Shown here piece by piece: positions 1 to 8,272 of a stretch of 64,000 bases of DNA (within the stretch, counting starts at the first letter, position 1; each line of letters opens with the position of its first letter). Made by a program: the position numbers and the translations under genes. Origin of the DNA: an uncultured Planococcus sp. (GTDB lineage Bacteria > Bacillota > Bacilli > Bacillales_A > Planococcaceae); NCBI GenBank assembly GCA_947493585.1, contig CANLRI010000001.1:558001-622000 (forward strand), given 5' to 3'. The notes under the pieces are model-generated. The model was not told where the DNA came from, made no database searches, and saw only the letters and a program-made list of their open reading frames with translations.

Positions 1-88
1 CCGCCATCACGAAAAGCTGAATGTGGTACCGATCTATGAAAACGGCATGATCGTCAACGAACGCCATCAAGTGAGAAATGCAGAATAA
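1..88 (+). CDS. 3' end of an unidentified gene (partial)
   Basis: Reading from base 2, 28 in-frame codons run to a TAA at 86-88, ending in a charged tail (...VNERHQVRNAE). The following enoyl-CoA hydratase has its own ribosome binding site directly behind this stop, so the fragment is probably the previous member of the same acyl-CoA operon. Too little protein is present to name a family. Confidence 0.6.
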   Translation, partial: RHHEKLNVVPIYENGMIVNERHQVRNAE

Positions 89-100
89 AGGAGGAGTCCT

Positions 101-883
101 ATGGTGAGGCATTGGGATGCTGTGAAACTGGAAATAAATGATTTCATCGGTGTAGTTACACTAGATCACCAACCACTCAATGTATTAAGTGATGCAGTGT
201 TAGAGCAATTGGAACAAGCGGTTGATGCGTTACAAGAAACGGAAGTGCGTGCGGTCGTGTTGCGCTCTTCAAGCGCTAAGGCATTTGCTGCTGGGGCGGA
301 CATCAGCCAATTTCCGGAACTGACGAAAATGAGTGGCATCGAATTGCTGGAGAAAGGAAAGCGGATTTTCGACAAGCTGACGGAAGGGAAAGCCCCTGTT
401 ATCTGTGCAGTCCACGGCTTAGCGCTCGGGGCGGGGCTGGAACTGGCACTTGCCTGCGACATACGCATCGCTGATCACAGCGCAAAATTCGGGCTGCCTG
501 AAACAGGTCTTGGCATATTGCCGGGATACGGCGGAACACAGCGGCTTTCCCGTCTGGTCGGACCTGGAAAAGCTAAGGAACTCATCCTCTCGGGAGTTTG
601 GCTCAACGGGCAGGAAGCCTACGAAGCAAAACTCGTCGAGCGGGTGGTGCCGGAAGGGCGAGCATTTGAAACGGCTTATGCGATGGCTGAACAAATTGCA
701 GGGAAAGGGCCGCTTGCAGTCGCTTTCGCAAAAGAAGCGATCGATGAGGGCTTGGATTTGCCGCTATCGGAAGCGCAGTATTTGGAAACACGGATGTTTG
801 CGAAGCTTGTAGGCACGGAAGATATGAGTGAAGGTGTTCAAGCCTTCATTGAAAAGCGTAAACCGAATTTTAAGGGAAAATGA
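101..883 (+). CDS. enoyl-CoA hydratase/isomerase (crotonase) family protein
   Basis: This 260-residue protein has the length and fold signature of a crotonase, which hydrates trans-2-enoyl-CoA in beta-oxidation. The oxyanion-hole segment AFAAGADIS lies near residue 60 and the second one, LGAGLELALACDIRIA, near residue 105. The loop LPETGLGILPGYGGTQ near residue 130 carries the glutamates expected for hydratase activity. The ATG at 101 is preceded by AAAGGAGG at 87-94. The stop is 16 bases from the next start, so it is cotranscribed with the 3-hydroxyacyl-CoA dehydrogenase that performs the next step. The exact acyl chain preference cannot be read from sequence. Confidence 0.92.
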   Translation: MVRHWDAVKLEINDFIGVVTLDHQPLNVLSDAVLEQLEQAVDALQETEVRAVVLRSSSAKAFAAGADISQFPELTKMSGIELLEKGKRIFDKLTEGKAPVICAVHGLALGAGLELALACDIRIADHSAKFGLPETGLGILPGYGGTQRLSRLVGPGKAKELILSGVWLNGQEAYEAKLVERVVPEGRAFETAYAMAEQIAGKGPLAVAFAKEAIDEGLDLPLSEAQYLETRMFAKLVGTEDMSEGVQAFIEKRKPNFKGK

Positions 884-899
884 CGAGGGGGATGAACAA

Positions 900-1745
900 A
901 TGGAGCGATTGGCAGTGATCGGCGCTGGCACGATGGGGAATGGCATCGCACAAGTCGGTGCAGAAGGCGGCATGGACGTCATTTTGTACGACCTCGATCC
1001 GGCAGGGCTGGAACGCGGGATGCAGCGCATCGACAAGACGCTGCGCCGCAATGTCGACAAAGGGCGCACGACCGAAGAACAGCGTGAAACTGTGTGGAAG
1101 CGGATCCGCCCCAGTACCGATATCAATGATTTGAAAGAGATGGATATCGTCATCGAAGCGATCATCGAAAAACTTGAACCGAAAAAGGAGTTATTCGCCA
1201 AGCTCAATGGTATTTGCCAAGCTGAGACGATTTTTGCAACGAATACTTCAGGCCTTAGCATTACAGAGATGGCCGCAAGCTCGGGCCGCAGTGCACAAGT
1301 TGTTGGCATGCATTTCTTTAATCCGGTGCCGATCATGAAGCTAGTCGAAATTATCCGGGCGGAACAGACGAGCGATGAAACCTTTGAGCGGGCACATGAA
1401 ATTGCGCAGCGCTTTAATAAGACCGCGATTTCCGTCAAGGAAGCACCTTTATTTGCGGTGAACCGGATCTTGACGCCCATGATCAATGAAGCGGTCTTTG
1501 TCTTGATGGAAGGCATTGCTTCAGCCGAAGATATCGATAAAGGCATGGAACTCGGCGCAAATCACCCAATCGGCCCGCTTGCTTTAGCTGATTTAATCGG
1601 TCTCGATACGATGCTGTTTGTGGCGGAAACACTTTACGAAGAAACAAAAGACTCGAAATATAGGCCAGCGCCTTTAATGAAACAATATGTGCGTGCTGGC
1701 AAGCTCGGCAGAAAGTCGGGAGAAGGATTTTTTAAATACGAATGA
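900..1745 (+). CDS. 3-hydroxyacyl-CoA (3-hydroxybutyryl-CoA) dehydrogenase
   Basis: A 281-residue NAD-dependent dehydrogenase that oxidises L-3-hydroxyacyl-CoA. The N-terminus carries the Rossmann motif IGAGTMGNGIAQ at residues 6-17. The central segment MHFFNPVPIMKLVEII contains the family's catalytic His. The C-terminal helical domain includes NHPIGPLALADLIGLD. The length is typical of the single-domain FadB/Hbd type. The open frame extends upstream to 828, but the ATG at 900 with GAGGGGG at 885-891 gives the correct family N-terminus. It sits between a crotonase and the phosphotransferase in one operon. Confidence 0.92.
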   Translation: MERLAVIGAGTMGNGIAQVGAEGGMDVILYDLDPAGLERGMQRIDKTLRRNVDKGRTTEEQRETVWKRIRPSTDINDLKEMDIVIEAIIEKLEPKKELFAKLNGICQAETIFATNTSGLSITEMAASSGRSAQVVGMHFFNPVPIMKLVEIIRAEQTSDETFERAHEIAQRFNKTAISVKEAPLFAVNRILTPMINEAVFVLMEGIASAEDIDKGMELGANHPIGPLALADLIGLDTMLFVAETLYEETKDSKYRPAPLMKQYVRAGKLGRKSGEGFFKYE

Positions 1746-1761
1746 CATGGAGGGCATCACT

Positions 1762-2814
1762 ATGAGCAAGGCAACACCGAACACAAAAAAACCACAGGAA
1801 GTCGATTGGCAGAAAGTCGAACGGTTCTTGCGAAGTGCATTGCCAGACCTGCCAGAAGGAAAGATGGCCGTCCGCCAATTTTCGGAAGGCTATTCGAACC
1901 TGACTTATCTTCTGCAGATCGGAAACTGGGAAGGCGTCTTGAGGCGCCCGCCGTTTGGAGAGATTCCGCCCAAAGCGCATGATATGGAACGTGAATTCAA
2001 GATGCTCGAAAAAGTGCATCCGGTATTTCCATTGGCCCCTGAACCATATGTATATTGTGAAGATCCCGAAGTGATGGACAAGCATTTTTACGTCATGGAG
2101 AAAAAACAAGGGCTGGTCATCGATGAACAACTTCCGGAAGTGTACGGGAACCCGGAACAAGCAGGGCCAGTCATTTCGAAAAATGTCATCTCGACATTGG
2201 TCCAGCTGCAGGCGATCGATTACAAAGAAGCCGGACTCGCTGAGATGGGCAAACCGGAAGGATTCATGGAGCGGCAAGTAAAAGGCTGGATCAAACGCTA
2301 CCATCATTCAAAAACCGACGATATCGAAGGGCTTGAAGAATTGGAGCAATGGCTTATAGCGAATATTCCCGTCAATAATGAAACGACGATCGTCCATAAT
2401 GATTTCAAATTGAACAATATGGTCATTGATGAAGAAAATCCGGGGCTTGCGACAGGCGTTCTCGATTGGGAACTGTCGACGATCGGCGATCCGCTCAGCG
2501 ATGTCGGGTCGACTTTGGCTTATTGGGGACAAGCGGAAGATGCAGATATCGGCATCAATATTATCTCAAGCCAGCCAGGCTTTTATAGCCGTAAGGAGTT
2601 CGTGGATGAGTACGCCAAGCAAAGCGGCCGTGACGTCTCGAATATCAACTATTACCTAGCGTTCGGGTTTTACAAATTGGCCGGGATTTTGCAGCAAATC
2701 TATTACCGCTGGAAAAATGGAGAAATCGAAGATGAGCGTTTCCGCCATTTGAATAAAGCAGTCGCGAACCTGATTGATATGGCGAACCGGACGCGCAGGG
2801 GCGAAGTGTTGTAA
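1762..2814 (+). CDS. phosphotransferase family protein (APH fold, ACAD10/11-like)
   Basis: A 350-residue protein with the aminoglycoside phosphotransferase/choline kinase fold. The catalytic loop HNDFKLNNMVID lies near residue 215 and the metal-binding DWELSTIGDPLSD near residue 240. The family is found fused to or beside acyl-CoA dehydrogenases, and the ACAD10/11 relatives phosphorylate 4-hydroxyacyl-CoAs so that they can enter beta-oxidation. Its place in an acyl-CoA operon suggests that role here rather than antibiotic resistance. The start at 1762 follows GGAGGG at 1749-1754; an upstream in-frame extension to 1687 overlaps the previous gene and is unlikely. Confidence 0.85.
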   Translation: MSKATPNTKKPQEVDWQKVERFLRSALPDLPEGKMAVRQFSEGYSNLTYLLQIGNWEGVLRRPPFGEIPPKAHDMEREFKMLEKVHPVFPLAPEPYVYCEDPEVMDKHFYVMEKKQGLVIDEQLPEVYGNPEQAGPVISKNVISTLVQLQAIDYKEAGLAEMGKPEGFMERQVKGWIKRYHHSKTDDIEGLEELEQWLIANIPVNNETTIVHNDFKLNNMVIDEENPGLATGVLDWELSTIGDPLSDVGSTLAYWGQAEDADIGINIISSQPGFYSRKEFVDEYAKQSGRDVSNINYYLAFGFYKLAGILQQIYYRWKNGEIEDERFRHLNKAVANLIDMANRTRRGEVL

Positions 2815-2875
2815 CTGGAGATCCTTCCCACTAGACAAAGGGAAGCGCACTAGCTGGAACGAGGAGGGAAAAGGG

Positions 2876-3349
2876 ATGGATCAGGAATTTCATTACGCAC
2901 CGTTTCGCATAGAAGCGGGCAAAATCCGGGAATTCGCATTGGCGCTCGGGTTAAGGAATCCGGTTTATTTCAATAAAGAAGCAGCATTGGATGCGGGGTA
3001 TCCGGATATTCCAGCTCCGCCTACATACACAACAGTCATCGATTTTTGGAATGAACGAGATCTTTATCAATTATTCGCGGTCTGGGGGCTAGACCCGAAC
3101 GACATACTGCACGGGGAACAAAGTTTTGATTACGAAAAAGACATGATCAGCGGGGATATTATTTCAGCAACAGCCGTGCTGACTGATCGATTCGATAAAA
3201 AAGATAAAGGTTTTTATTTGATTGAAACCACGTACCGCAACCAAGACCATGAAATCGTCCGTATCGGGCGATCGACTTTAATCGAAAGGCGGGAACAGCA
3301 TGGCGCGGAAATTGCCGGACATCCAAAAACAAGCTCTTACGCCGATTGA
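2876..3349 (+). CDS. MaoC-type dehydratase, N-terminal-like (FAS1-like dehydratase domain) protein
   Basis: A 157-residue hot-dog-fold protein resembling the N-terminal half of two-domain MaoC hydratases (FAS1-like dehydratase). Features are the opening FRIEAGKIREFALALG and the segment HGEQSFDYEKDMISGD typical of the non-catalytic half. The ATG at 2876 follows GAGGAGGG at 2861-2868. It overlaps the next gene by 50 bases, and that gene encodes the complementary half, so the two probably form a heteromeric (R)-specific enoyl-CoA hydratase. Substrate identity is inference. Confidence 0.82.
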   Translation: MDQEFHYAPFRIEAGKIREFALALGLRNPVYFNKEAALDAGYPDIPAPPTYTTVIDFWNERDLYQLFAVWGLDPNDILHGEQSFDYEKDMISGDIISATAVLTDRFDKKDKGFYLIETTYRNQDHEIVRIGRSTLIERREQHGAEIAGHPKTSSYAD

Positions 3350-3671
3350 TATGGTGCGCTATTCAGGTGCTTCAGGTGATTTCAATGAAATTCACACGGT
3401 CCCCAAAGTCGCTCGCAGCAAAGGATTCAAGGAACCTATCATCCACGGCATGTTCTTGATGGGATGGGCTTCCGATGCCATCGACGAATGGTTTCCAGGC
3501 AGGAAGCTAACCAAATTCACCGTACGTTTTATCGGCATGGCACATGCCGGTGAAGCGTTCGTCATTGAAGGGATATTGACGACCGATACTGCCGGAGAGC
3601 TGCAGATCAAAGACATTTCGGGCACAGGAAAGCTCGTTGGAAGCTTTGAACTGGAAGAGTTGCCTGTTTAA
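3300..3671 (+). CDS. MaoC family dehydratase (catalytic hot-dog half)
   Basis: A 123-residue MaoC-like protein. The hydratase signature appears as YSGASGDFNEIHTVPKVA near residue 20, where Asp and His are the catalytic pair. It is followed by PIIHGMFLMGW, typical of (R)-specific enoyl-CoA hydratases. The start lies inside the 3' end of the preceding gene, a 50-base overlap that implies translational coupling with its partner half. The ribosome binding site is probably GAAAGGCGGG just upstream. The role is hydration or dehydration of acyl-CoA in the same catabolic route. Confidence 0.87.
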   Translation: MARKLPDIQKQALTPIDMVRYSGASGDFNEIHTVPKVARSKGFKEPIIHGMFLMGWASDAIDEWFPGRKLTKFTVRFIGMAHAGEAFVIEGILTTDTAGELQIKDISGTGKLVGSFELEELPV

Positions 3672-3711
3672 TTGACGGAATATTTCTACAAATAGAGAGA
3701 GGGAGATAAGA

Positions 3712-4485
3712 GTGGAGGAATTTACTTATCCAAGTTTCGACCTGGCGGGAAAAACAGCGCTCGTTACCGGGGGCAGCAAAGGCATCGGCCTGGCAATTGC
3801 AGCTGGGCTCGCCCATGCCGGTGCTAAAGTGCTCATTACAGGACGCGATGAAACGGTACTTAAGGAAGCGACGGATGAAATGAAAGCCCTAAAACTGGAT
3901 GTTTCCTGGAAATCTGCAGACGTGACATCTAAACAAGCCGTCTCCGAATTATTCGAGTTCATCGATGCTGATTTCGGGAGAGTGGACATTCTCGTCAATA
4001 ATGCCGGAATGAATATACGTAAGCCACTTGTAGAAGTGGAGGAAGAAGATTGGGACCGGGTGCTCGGCACCAATTTAAAAGGTATCTTCCTGGTCGGCCA
4101 GCAAGCCGCAAAGCGGATGATTGGCCAAAAAAGCGGCTGCATCATCAATATTTCATCCATTATGGGGCAAGTTGGCAATCCGCTCCAGACGAGTTATGCG
4201 GCAAGCAAAGGCGGGATCAATCAATTGACGAAAGTATGGGCAGCGGAACTCGCTGAACATAATATTCGCGTCAACGCATTGGCGCCCGCGTATATCAAAA
4301 CACCGATGACGGAACCGTTCCTAAAGGACCCTGAACGGATGGAAAAATTGGTCAGCAGAACGATGCTCAAGCGGATGGGGGAGGTAGGCGAGATGATGGG
4401 CCCGGCCTTATTCCTGGCATCGGAAGCATCCAGCTATGTGACGGGACAGATTCTTTATGTAGATGGCGGATGGACCGCCAATTAG
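3712..4485 (+). CDS. SDR family oxidoreductase
   Basis: A 257-residue short-chain dehydrogenase. The cofactor motif TGGSKGIG is near residue 20, NNAG near residue 95, and the catalytic set is Ser in NISSIMGQ with YAASKGG about 13 residues later. The C-terminal SSYVTGQILYVDGGW is a hallmark of FabG-like reductases. Translation begins with GTG at 3712 behind GAGGGAG. In this operon it is likely a 3-hydroxyacyl- or other acyl-CoA-linked dehydrogenase. The start codon is clear, the substrate is not. Confidence 0.9.
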   Translation: MEEFTYPSFDLAGKTALVTGGSKGIGLAIAAGLAHAGAKVLITGRDETVLKEATDEMKALKLDVSWKSADVTSKQAVSELFEFIDADFGRVDILVNNAGMNIRKPLVEVEEEDWDRVLGTNLKGIFLVGQQAAKRMIGQKSGCIINISSIMGQVGNPLQTSYAASKGGINQLTKVWAAELAEHNIRVNALAPAYIKTPMTEPFLKDPERMEKLVSRTMLKRMGEVGEMMGPALFLASEASSYVTGQILYVDGGWTAN

Positions 4486-4503
4486 ACAATGGGGGGAAAG
4501 ACG

Positions 4504-5886
4504 ATGGCAAATGGGAGAAATACGGAGAGAGATCCAGTTTTAGAGAAACAGCAGAACAATCCGCTCGCCAAGGTAGCGAATGTATTCGCCAAAATCGCCG
4601 AAAAATGGCTGCCGGATGCATTCGTATTCGCGGTATTGCTGACGGCGATCGCCTTTATTGCAGGCGTGCTCTTTACGGATTCCGGGCCGATCGATATGAT
4701 GCGCCATTGGGGAGACGGCATGTGGGGGCTTTTAACTTTTACGGCCCAGATTATCACGACCTTCGTCTTGAGTTACGCGCTGGCTTTGACACCGACGGTT
4801 TCGAAAGCGCTTGAAAAAATTGCGGGCATCCCTAAAGGGCCGAACTCGGCGATTTTGATGGTGACTTTCACCGCGCTTGGCGCATCGCTCATCAGCTGGG
4901 CTTTCGGCCTGGTCGTTGCGGGGATCATCGCGAAACTGGTCGCAAAGAAAGTGCGCGACGTCGATTACCGTGTGCTCGTTGCTGCAGGATATTCAGGATT
5001 TTTAATCTGGGAAGGCGGCTTGTCTTCTTCCCCGGCACTGTTTGTCGCGACCGCAGGGCATGTGTTTGAAGGGGATATCGGGATTATTCCGATATCGGAG
5101 ACATTGTTATCGGCAGTGAATATTGCGATCGTTGTTATCCTGTTCTTTACGCTTCCTTTCGTTATGCGTTTTATCCATCCGCGCAATCCGGAAGACCGCT
5201 ATTTGGTGGATCCGGCGCGTTTGGAAGACCCGGTTACAGAAGAAGCCGTACAAGATCATGAGGATTATCCAAACGACAAAATCGAGAAATCTCGTCTTAT
5301 TCCATTGATCGGTGGATTTCTCGGATTGAGTTATTTGATCAATCATTTCTATATGAATGGCTTCTCGCTCGATTTGAATACGGTCAATTTAATTTTCTTG
5401 ACGGCTGCACTTCTCATGTTCGGAAATGTCCGTGAGCTGGCGGACGGGTTATTGAAATCCGTCAGCAGCGTCGGCCAGTTCGTGCTTCAATATCCGTTCT
5501 ATGCAGGGATTATGGGCATGCTCGGCGCGTCAGGGCTAGCTGTCATGATGTCGAATTTCTTTATCGATATTTCCAATGAAACAACCTTGCCGCTCTTTAC
5601 TTTCTTATCGGCAGGAATATTGAACATCTTCATCCCGTCAGGCGGCGGCCAATGGGCGGTTCAGGCACCGATCATGCTTCCGGCAGCGCTTGAGATGGGC
5701 GTCGATCCGGCGAAGATCGTCATGGCTGTCGCTTGGGGGGATAGTTGGACGAATATGATCCAGCCATTCTGGGCGATCCCGCTGCTCGCGATTGCCGGCT
5801 TGAAAATCCGCGACATCATGGGCTATACGATGATCGCCTTGATTTATGGCGGTTTGGTCATCGGTGCCTGCTTGCTGATTTTCTAA
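4504..5886 (+). CDS. short-chain fatty acid transporter, AtoE/TIGR00366 family
   Basis: A roughly 460-residue multi-spanning membrane protein of the AtoE-like family, which imports short-chain fatty acids such as butyrate or acetoacetate. About ten or more hydrophobic segments are visible. Family-type loops include WEGGLSSSPALFVATAGH and IFIPSGGGQWAVQAPIM. The ATG at 4504 is preferred over one at 4489 because the G-run at 4491-4496 is its ribosome binding site. Only 18 bases separate it from the SDR stop, so uptake and degradation of the acid are coexpressed. Confidence 0.88.
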   Translation: MANGRNTERDPVLEKQQNNPLAKVANVFAKIAEKWLPDAFVFAVLLTAIAFIAGVLFTDSGPIDMMRHWGDGMWGLLTFTAQIITTFVLSYALALTPTVSKALEKIAGIPKGPNSAILMVTFTALGASLISWAFGLVVAGIIAKLVAKKVRDVDYRVLVAAGYSGFLIWEGGLSSSPALFVATAGHVFEGDIGIIPISETLLSAVNIAIVVILFFTLPFVMRFIHPRNPEDRYLVDPARLEDPVTEEAVQDHEDYPNDKIEKSRLIPLIGGFLGLSYLINHFYMNGFSLDLNTVNLIFLTAALLMFGNVRELADGLLKSVSSVGQFVLQYPFYAGIMGMLGASGLAVMMSNFFIDISNETTLPLFTFLSAGILNIFIPSGGGQWAVQAPIMLPAALEMGVDPAKIVMAVAWGDSWTNMIQPFWAIPLLAIAGLKIRDIMGYTMIALIYGGLVIGACLLIF

Positions 5887-5902
5887 TGAAAGGGGCGTTT
5901 AC

Positions 5903-6886
5903 ATGAAAGCGATCATTGCAGAAACGACCGGGCCTCCTGAAGTGCTGAAGCTTCAGGAAGCGCCAAAACCAATAGCGAAAGACCATGAAGTGCTCATCAA
6001 AGTCGAAGCGATCAGTGTCAATTTTGCCGATATTAAAGCGCGTCTCGGACAGTATCACGGCGTGGCAAATGACGAGCCGTTCACGCCGGGGCTGGATTGC
6101 GCAGGCATCGTAGAAGAAACAGGCAGCGCAGTGACCGGCTTTTCAGCAGGAGACCGGGTGCGCGCATTTCCAGCTTCCGGGTCCTATGCTGAATATGTCG
6201 TCGCTTCTGACCAGCTTGTCTACAAGATCCCGGACAGCGTCTCCTTTGAGGAAGCGGCAGCGACCTTGACTGTCGGCATCACTGCCTATAATGTGCTGCA
6301 CGAAGTCGCCCGGATACAGCCGGGTGAATCGCTCTTGATCCACGCGGCAGCCGGCGGCATCGGAACGACCGCGATCCAATTGGCGAAACTTGCGGGCATC
6401 TCGGAAATCTACGGAACGGTCGGCAGTGAAGAGAAGATGAAAGTGGTTGAAGACCTTGGCGCTATTGCAGTCAATTACCGGGAGCAAAACTTCGCGGAAG
6501 TGGTCGCTGAACTGACGGACGGCAAGGGGGTGGACGTCATCTTAGATACGATCGCCGGTGAAAATTTCGAGCGCAGCCTGGATATTCTGGCACCGTTCGG
6601 CCGCATTGTATCATTTGGCCATGCCAATGAAGGATCTGTTCCGGGGAATGTCAAAACAGATGAACTTCATTCAAGTTGCCGGGCGGTACTTGGGTACAGC
6701 ACTGGCACCTACCGCAAGCAGCGTCCAGGGTTTTTGAAGAATGCAGAAGCGGCAATCAGCGAACTGCTTGAACAGCGTCAGCTGAACGTTTCGATCACTG
6801 GGCGTTATCCGCTGGAACAGGCAGCGCAAGCCCATGCGCTTATGGAAAGCCGGAAAAGTACAGGGAAACTGGTATTGCTTCCTTAA
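5903..6886 (+). CDS. NADPH:quinone oxidoreductase / zinc-independent MDR family protein
   Basis: A 327-residue medium-chain dehydrogenase/reductase. The N-terminal GroES-like domain contains PFTPGLDCAGIVEETG. The Rossmann domain contains LIHAAAGGIGTTAIQLAK near residue 150. No cysteine-rich structural zinc lobe is visible, consistent with the quinone oxidoreductase (zeta-crystallin) branch. The ATG at 5903 follows AAAGGGGCG. It is the last gene before a terminator, ending the first acyl-CoA operon. Its substrate may be a quinone or an enoyl-CoA. Confidence 0.87.
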   Translation: MKAIIAETTGPPEVLKLQEAPKPIAKDHEVLIKVEAISVNFADIKARLGQYHGVANDEPFTPGLDCAGIVEETGSAVTGFSAGDRVRAFPASGSYAEYVVASDQLVYKIPDSVSFEEAAATLTVGITAYNVLHEVARIQPGESLLIHAAAGGIGTTAIQLAKLAGISEIYGTVGSEEKMKVVEDLGAIAVNYREQNFAEVVAELTDGKGVDVILDTIAGENFERSLDILAPFGRIVSFGHANEGSVPGNVKTDELHSSCRAVLGYSTGTYRKQRPGFLKNAEAAISELLEQRQLNVSITGRYPLEQAAQAHALMESRKSTGKLVLLP

Positions 6887-6893
6887 CAATAGA

Positions 6894-6921
6894 AGAAGAC
6901 TCGTCATGGGTCTTCTTTTTA
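6894..6921 (+). terminator. intrinsic terminator ending the first acyl-CoA operon
   Basis: AGAAGAC at 6894-6900 pairs with GTCTTCT at 6910-6916 and is followed by a T-run. It lies just after the quinone oxidoreductase stop and separates this operon from the thiolase operon. Confidence 0.8.
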
Positions 6922-6981
6922 TCGTGACGTGCAATTAGAGTTAAACATAGCGTTAAATTTTAAATGGTAGGTAAAATATTT

Positions 6982-7010
6982 TTGCAAATGAACATACTGA
7001 ACGGTATGAT
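6982..7010 (+). promoter_or_regulatory. sigma-A promoter with an embedded operator-like inverted repeat, thiolase operon
   Basis: TTGCAA (6982-6987) and TATGAT (7005-7010) are separated by exactly 17 bases. The interrupted palindrome CATAC-N6-GTATG occupies 6993-7008, filling the spacer and overlapping the -10 box. This position fits a repressor site; TetR-family repressors often control acyl-CoA operons. No matching repressor gene is in the window, so the regulator is unknown. Confidence 0.65.
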
Positions 7011-7090
7011 TGAATAGAAATTAAATTTTCTGACAAATTTAAAGAAAATATGTAAGCCCTTCCAATGGGGCGCGAAAAGGAGAAATGGAC

Positions 7091-8272
7091 ATGAAACATG
7101 TATATCTAGTAGATGGCGCACGAACAGCATTCGGGGCATTCGGCGGCTCTTTTGCAAATACCGATGCTACGGAACTTGGGACAGCGACAGCAGTGGAAGC
7201 ACTCAAAAGAGCTAAGGTCAAAGCGGAAGATGTGGATCATGTCATTTACGGCAATGTCATCCAGTCGAATGTCAACGCAGCATATCTGGCGCGCCATATC
7301 GGGCTCAATGCAGGCGTTCCCCAGGAAGTGCCGGCTCTGACTTTGAATAGGCTTTGTGGATCCGGGGCGCAGGCGGTCGTTTCCGCAGCGCAGCACATTC
7401 TGCTCGGGGAAGCGGATATCGTCTTGGCGGGCGGTGCGGAGAATATGTCGATGTCGCCTTATGCGAATTTCACGCAGCGATTCAGCAAAGCGAAGATGGG
7501 GTCGATGCAGTTTGAAGATATGCTGCTCGCAACGCTGACTGATCAATATACCGGCAACGGCATGGGGATGACGGCCGAGAAACTGGCGGAGCAATACGAT
7601 ATTTCCCGTGATGCCCAAGATGAATTTGCGGTCGAATCAAACCAGCGCGCAGCAAAAGCGGTAACCGGCGGACAGTTTGATGAAGAAATTATCGGAGTCG
7701 AAGTGAAAACGCGCAAAGGCACGGTTGTGGTCGATAAAGACGAACACATCAAACCGGATGCCAGTACAGAAAGCTTGTCGAAACTGCGCCCGTCATTCAA
7801 AAAAGACGGCTCCGTAACAGCGGGCAATGCTTCAGGCATCAATGACGGAGCGGCGTCTCTTGTTGTAGCAGGGGAAGATGCTGTCGCAAAGCATGGCTTA
7901 TCGCCTGTTGCCCGCATCGTGTCTTGGCATGTTGCCGGCGTCGACCCGACGATCATGGGCATCGGGCCGGTTCCTGCCATACGCCGTGCGCTGGAAAAAG
8001 CGGAACTGACAATCGAAGATATTGATTTGGTCGAAGTGAATGAAGCATTCGCGGCGCAATATTTGGCGGTGGAAAAAGAGCTCGGGCTGGACCGTTCGAA
8101 AGTGAATGTTAACGGCGGCGCGATTGCGCTTGGCCATCCGGTTGGTGCGAGCGGTGCGCGTATTTTACTGTCGGCAGCTTATGAACTGAAGCGCCGCGGC
8201 GGCAAATATGCAGTCGCGAGCCTATGCATCGGCGGCGGACAGGGAATTGCGGTGGTGATTGAACATGCCTAA
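7091..8272 (+). CDS. acetyl-CoA C-acyltransferase (thiolase)
   Basis: A 393-residue thiolase that cleaves 3-ketoacyl-CoA or condenses two acetyl-CoA. The nucleophilic Cys lies in NRLCGSGAQAVV near residue 88. The His lies in GGAIALGHPVGASGAR and the second Cys in ASLCIGGGQG close to the C-terminus, with VNEAFAAQ before it. The ATG at 7091 is preferred to one at 7085 because AAGGAG at 7077-7082 is then 8 bases away. It heads a three-gene operon whose second gene starts inside its last codons. Confidence 0.93.
   Translation: MKHVYLVDGARTAFGAFGGSFANTDATELGTATAVEALKRAKVKAEDVDHVIYGNVIQSNVNAAYLARHIGLNAGVPQEVPALTLNRLCGSGAQAVVSAAQHILLGEADIVLAGGAENMSMSPYANFTQRFSKAKMGSMQFEDMLLATLTDQYTGNGMGMTAEKLAEQYDISRDAQDEFAVESNQRAAKAVTGGQFDEEIIGVEVKTRKGTVVVDKDEHIKPDASTESLSKLRPSFKKDGSVTAGNASGINDGAASLVVAGEDAVAKHGLSPVARIVSWHVAGVDPTIMGIGPVPAIRRALEKAELTIEDIDLVEVNEAFAAQYLAVEKELGLDRSKVNVNGGAIALGHPVGASGARILLSAAYELKRRGGKYAVASLCIGGGQGIAVVIEHA

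Noticed and set aside
764..1546. A 260-codon open frame on the minus strand
   Set aside because: It lies wholly opposite the 3-hydroxyacyl-CoA dehydrogenase gene, has no recognisable domain and is explained by codon bias of the real gene.
1762..2814. Antibiotic-resistance phosphotransferase
   Set aside because: The fold is shared with aminoglycoside kinases, but the operon consists of acyl-CoA enzymes and the protein fits the ACAD10/11-like branch better.
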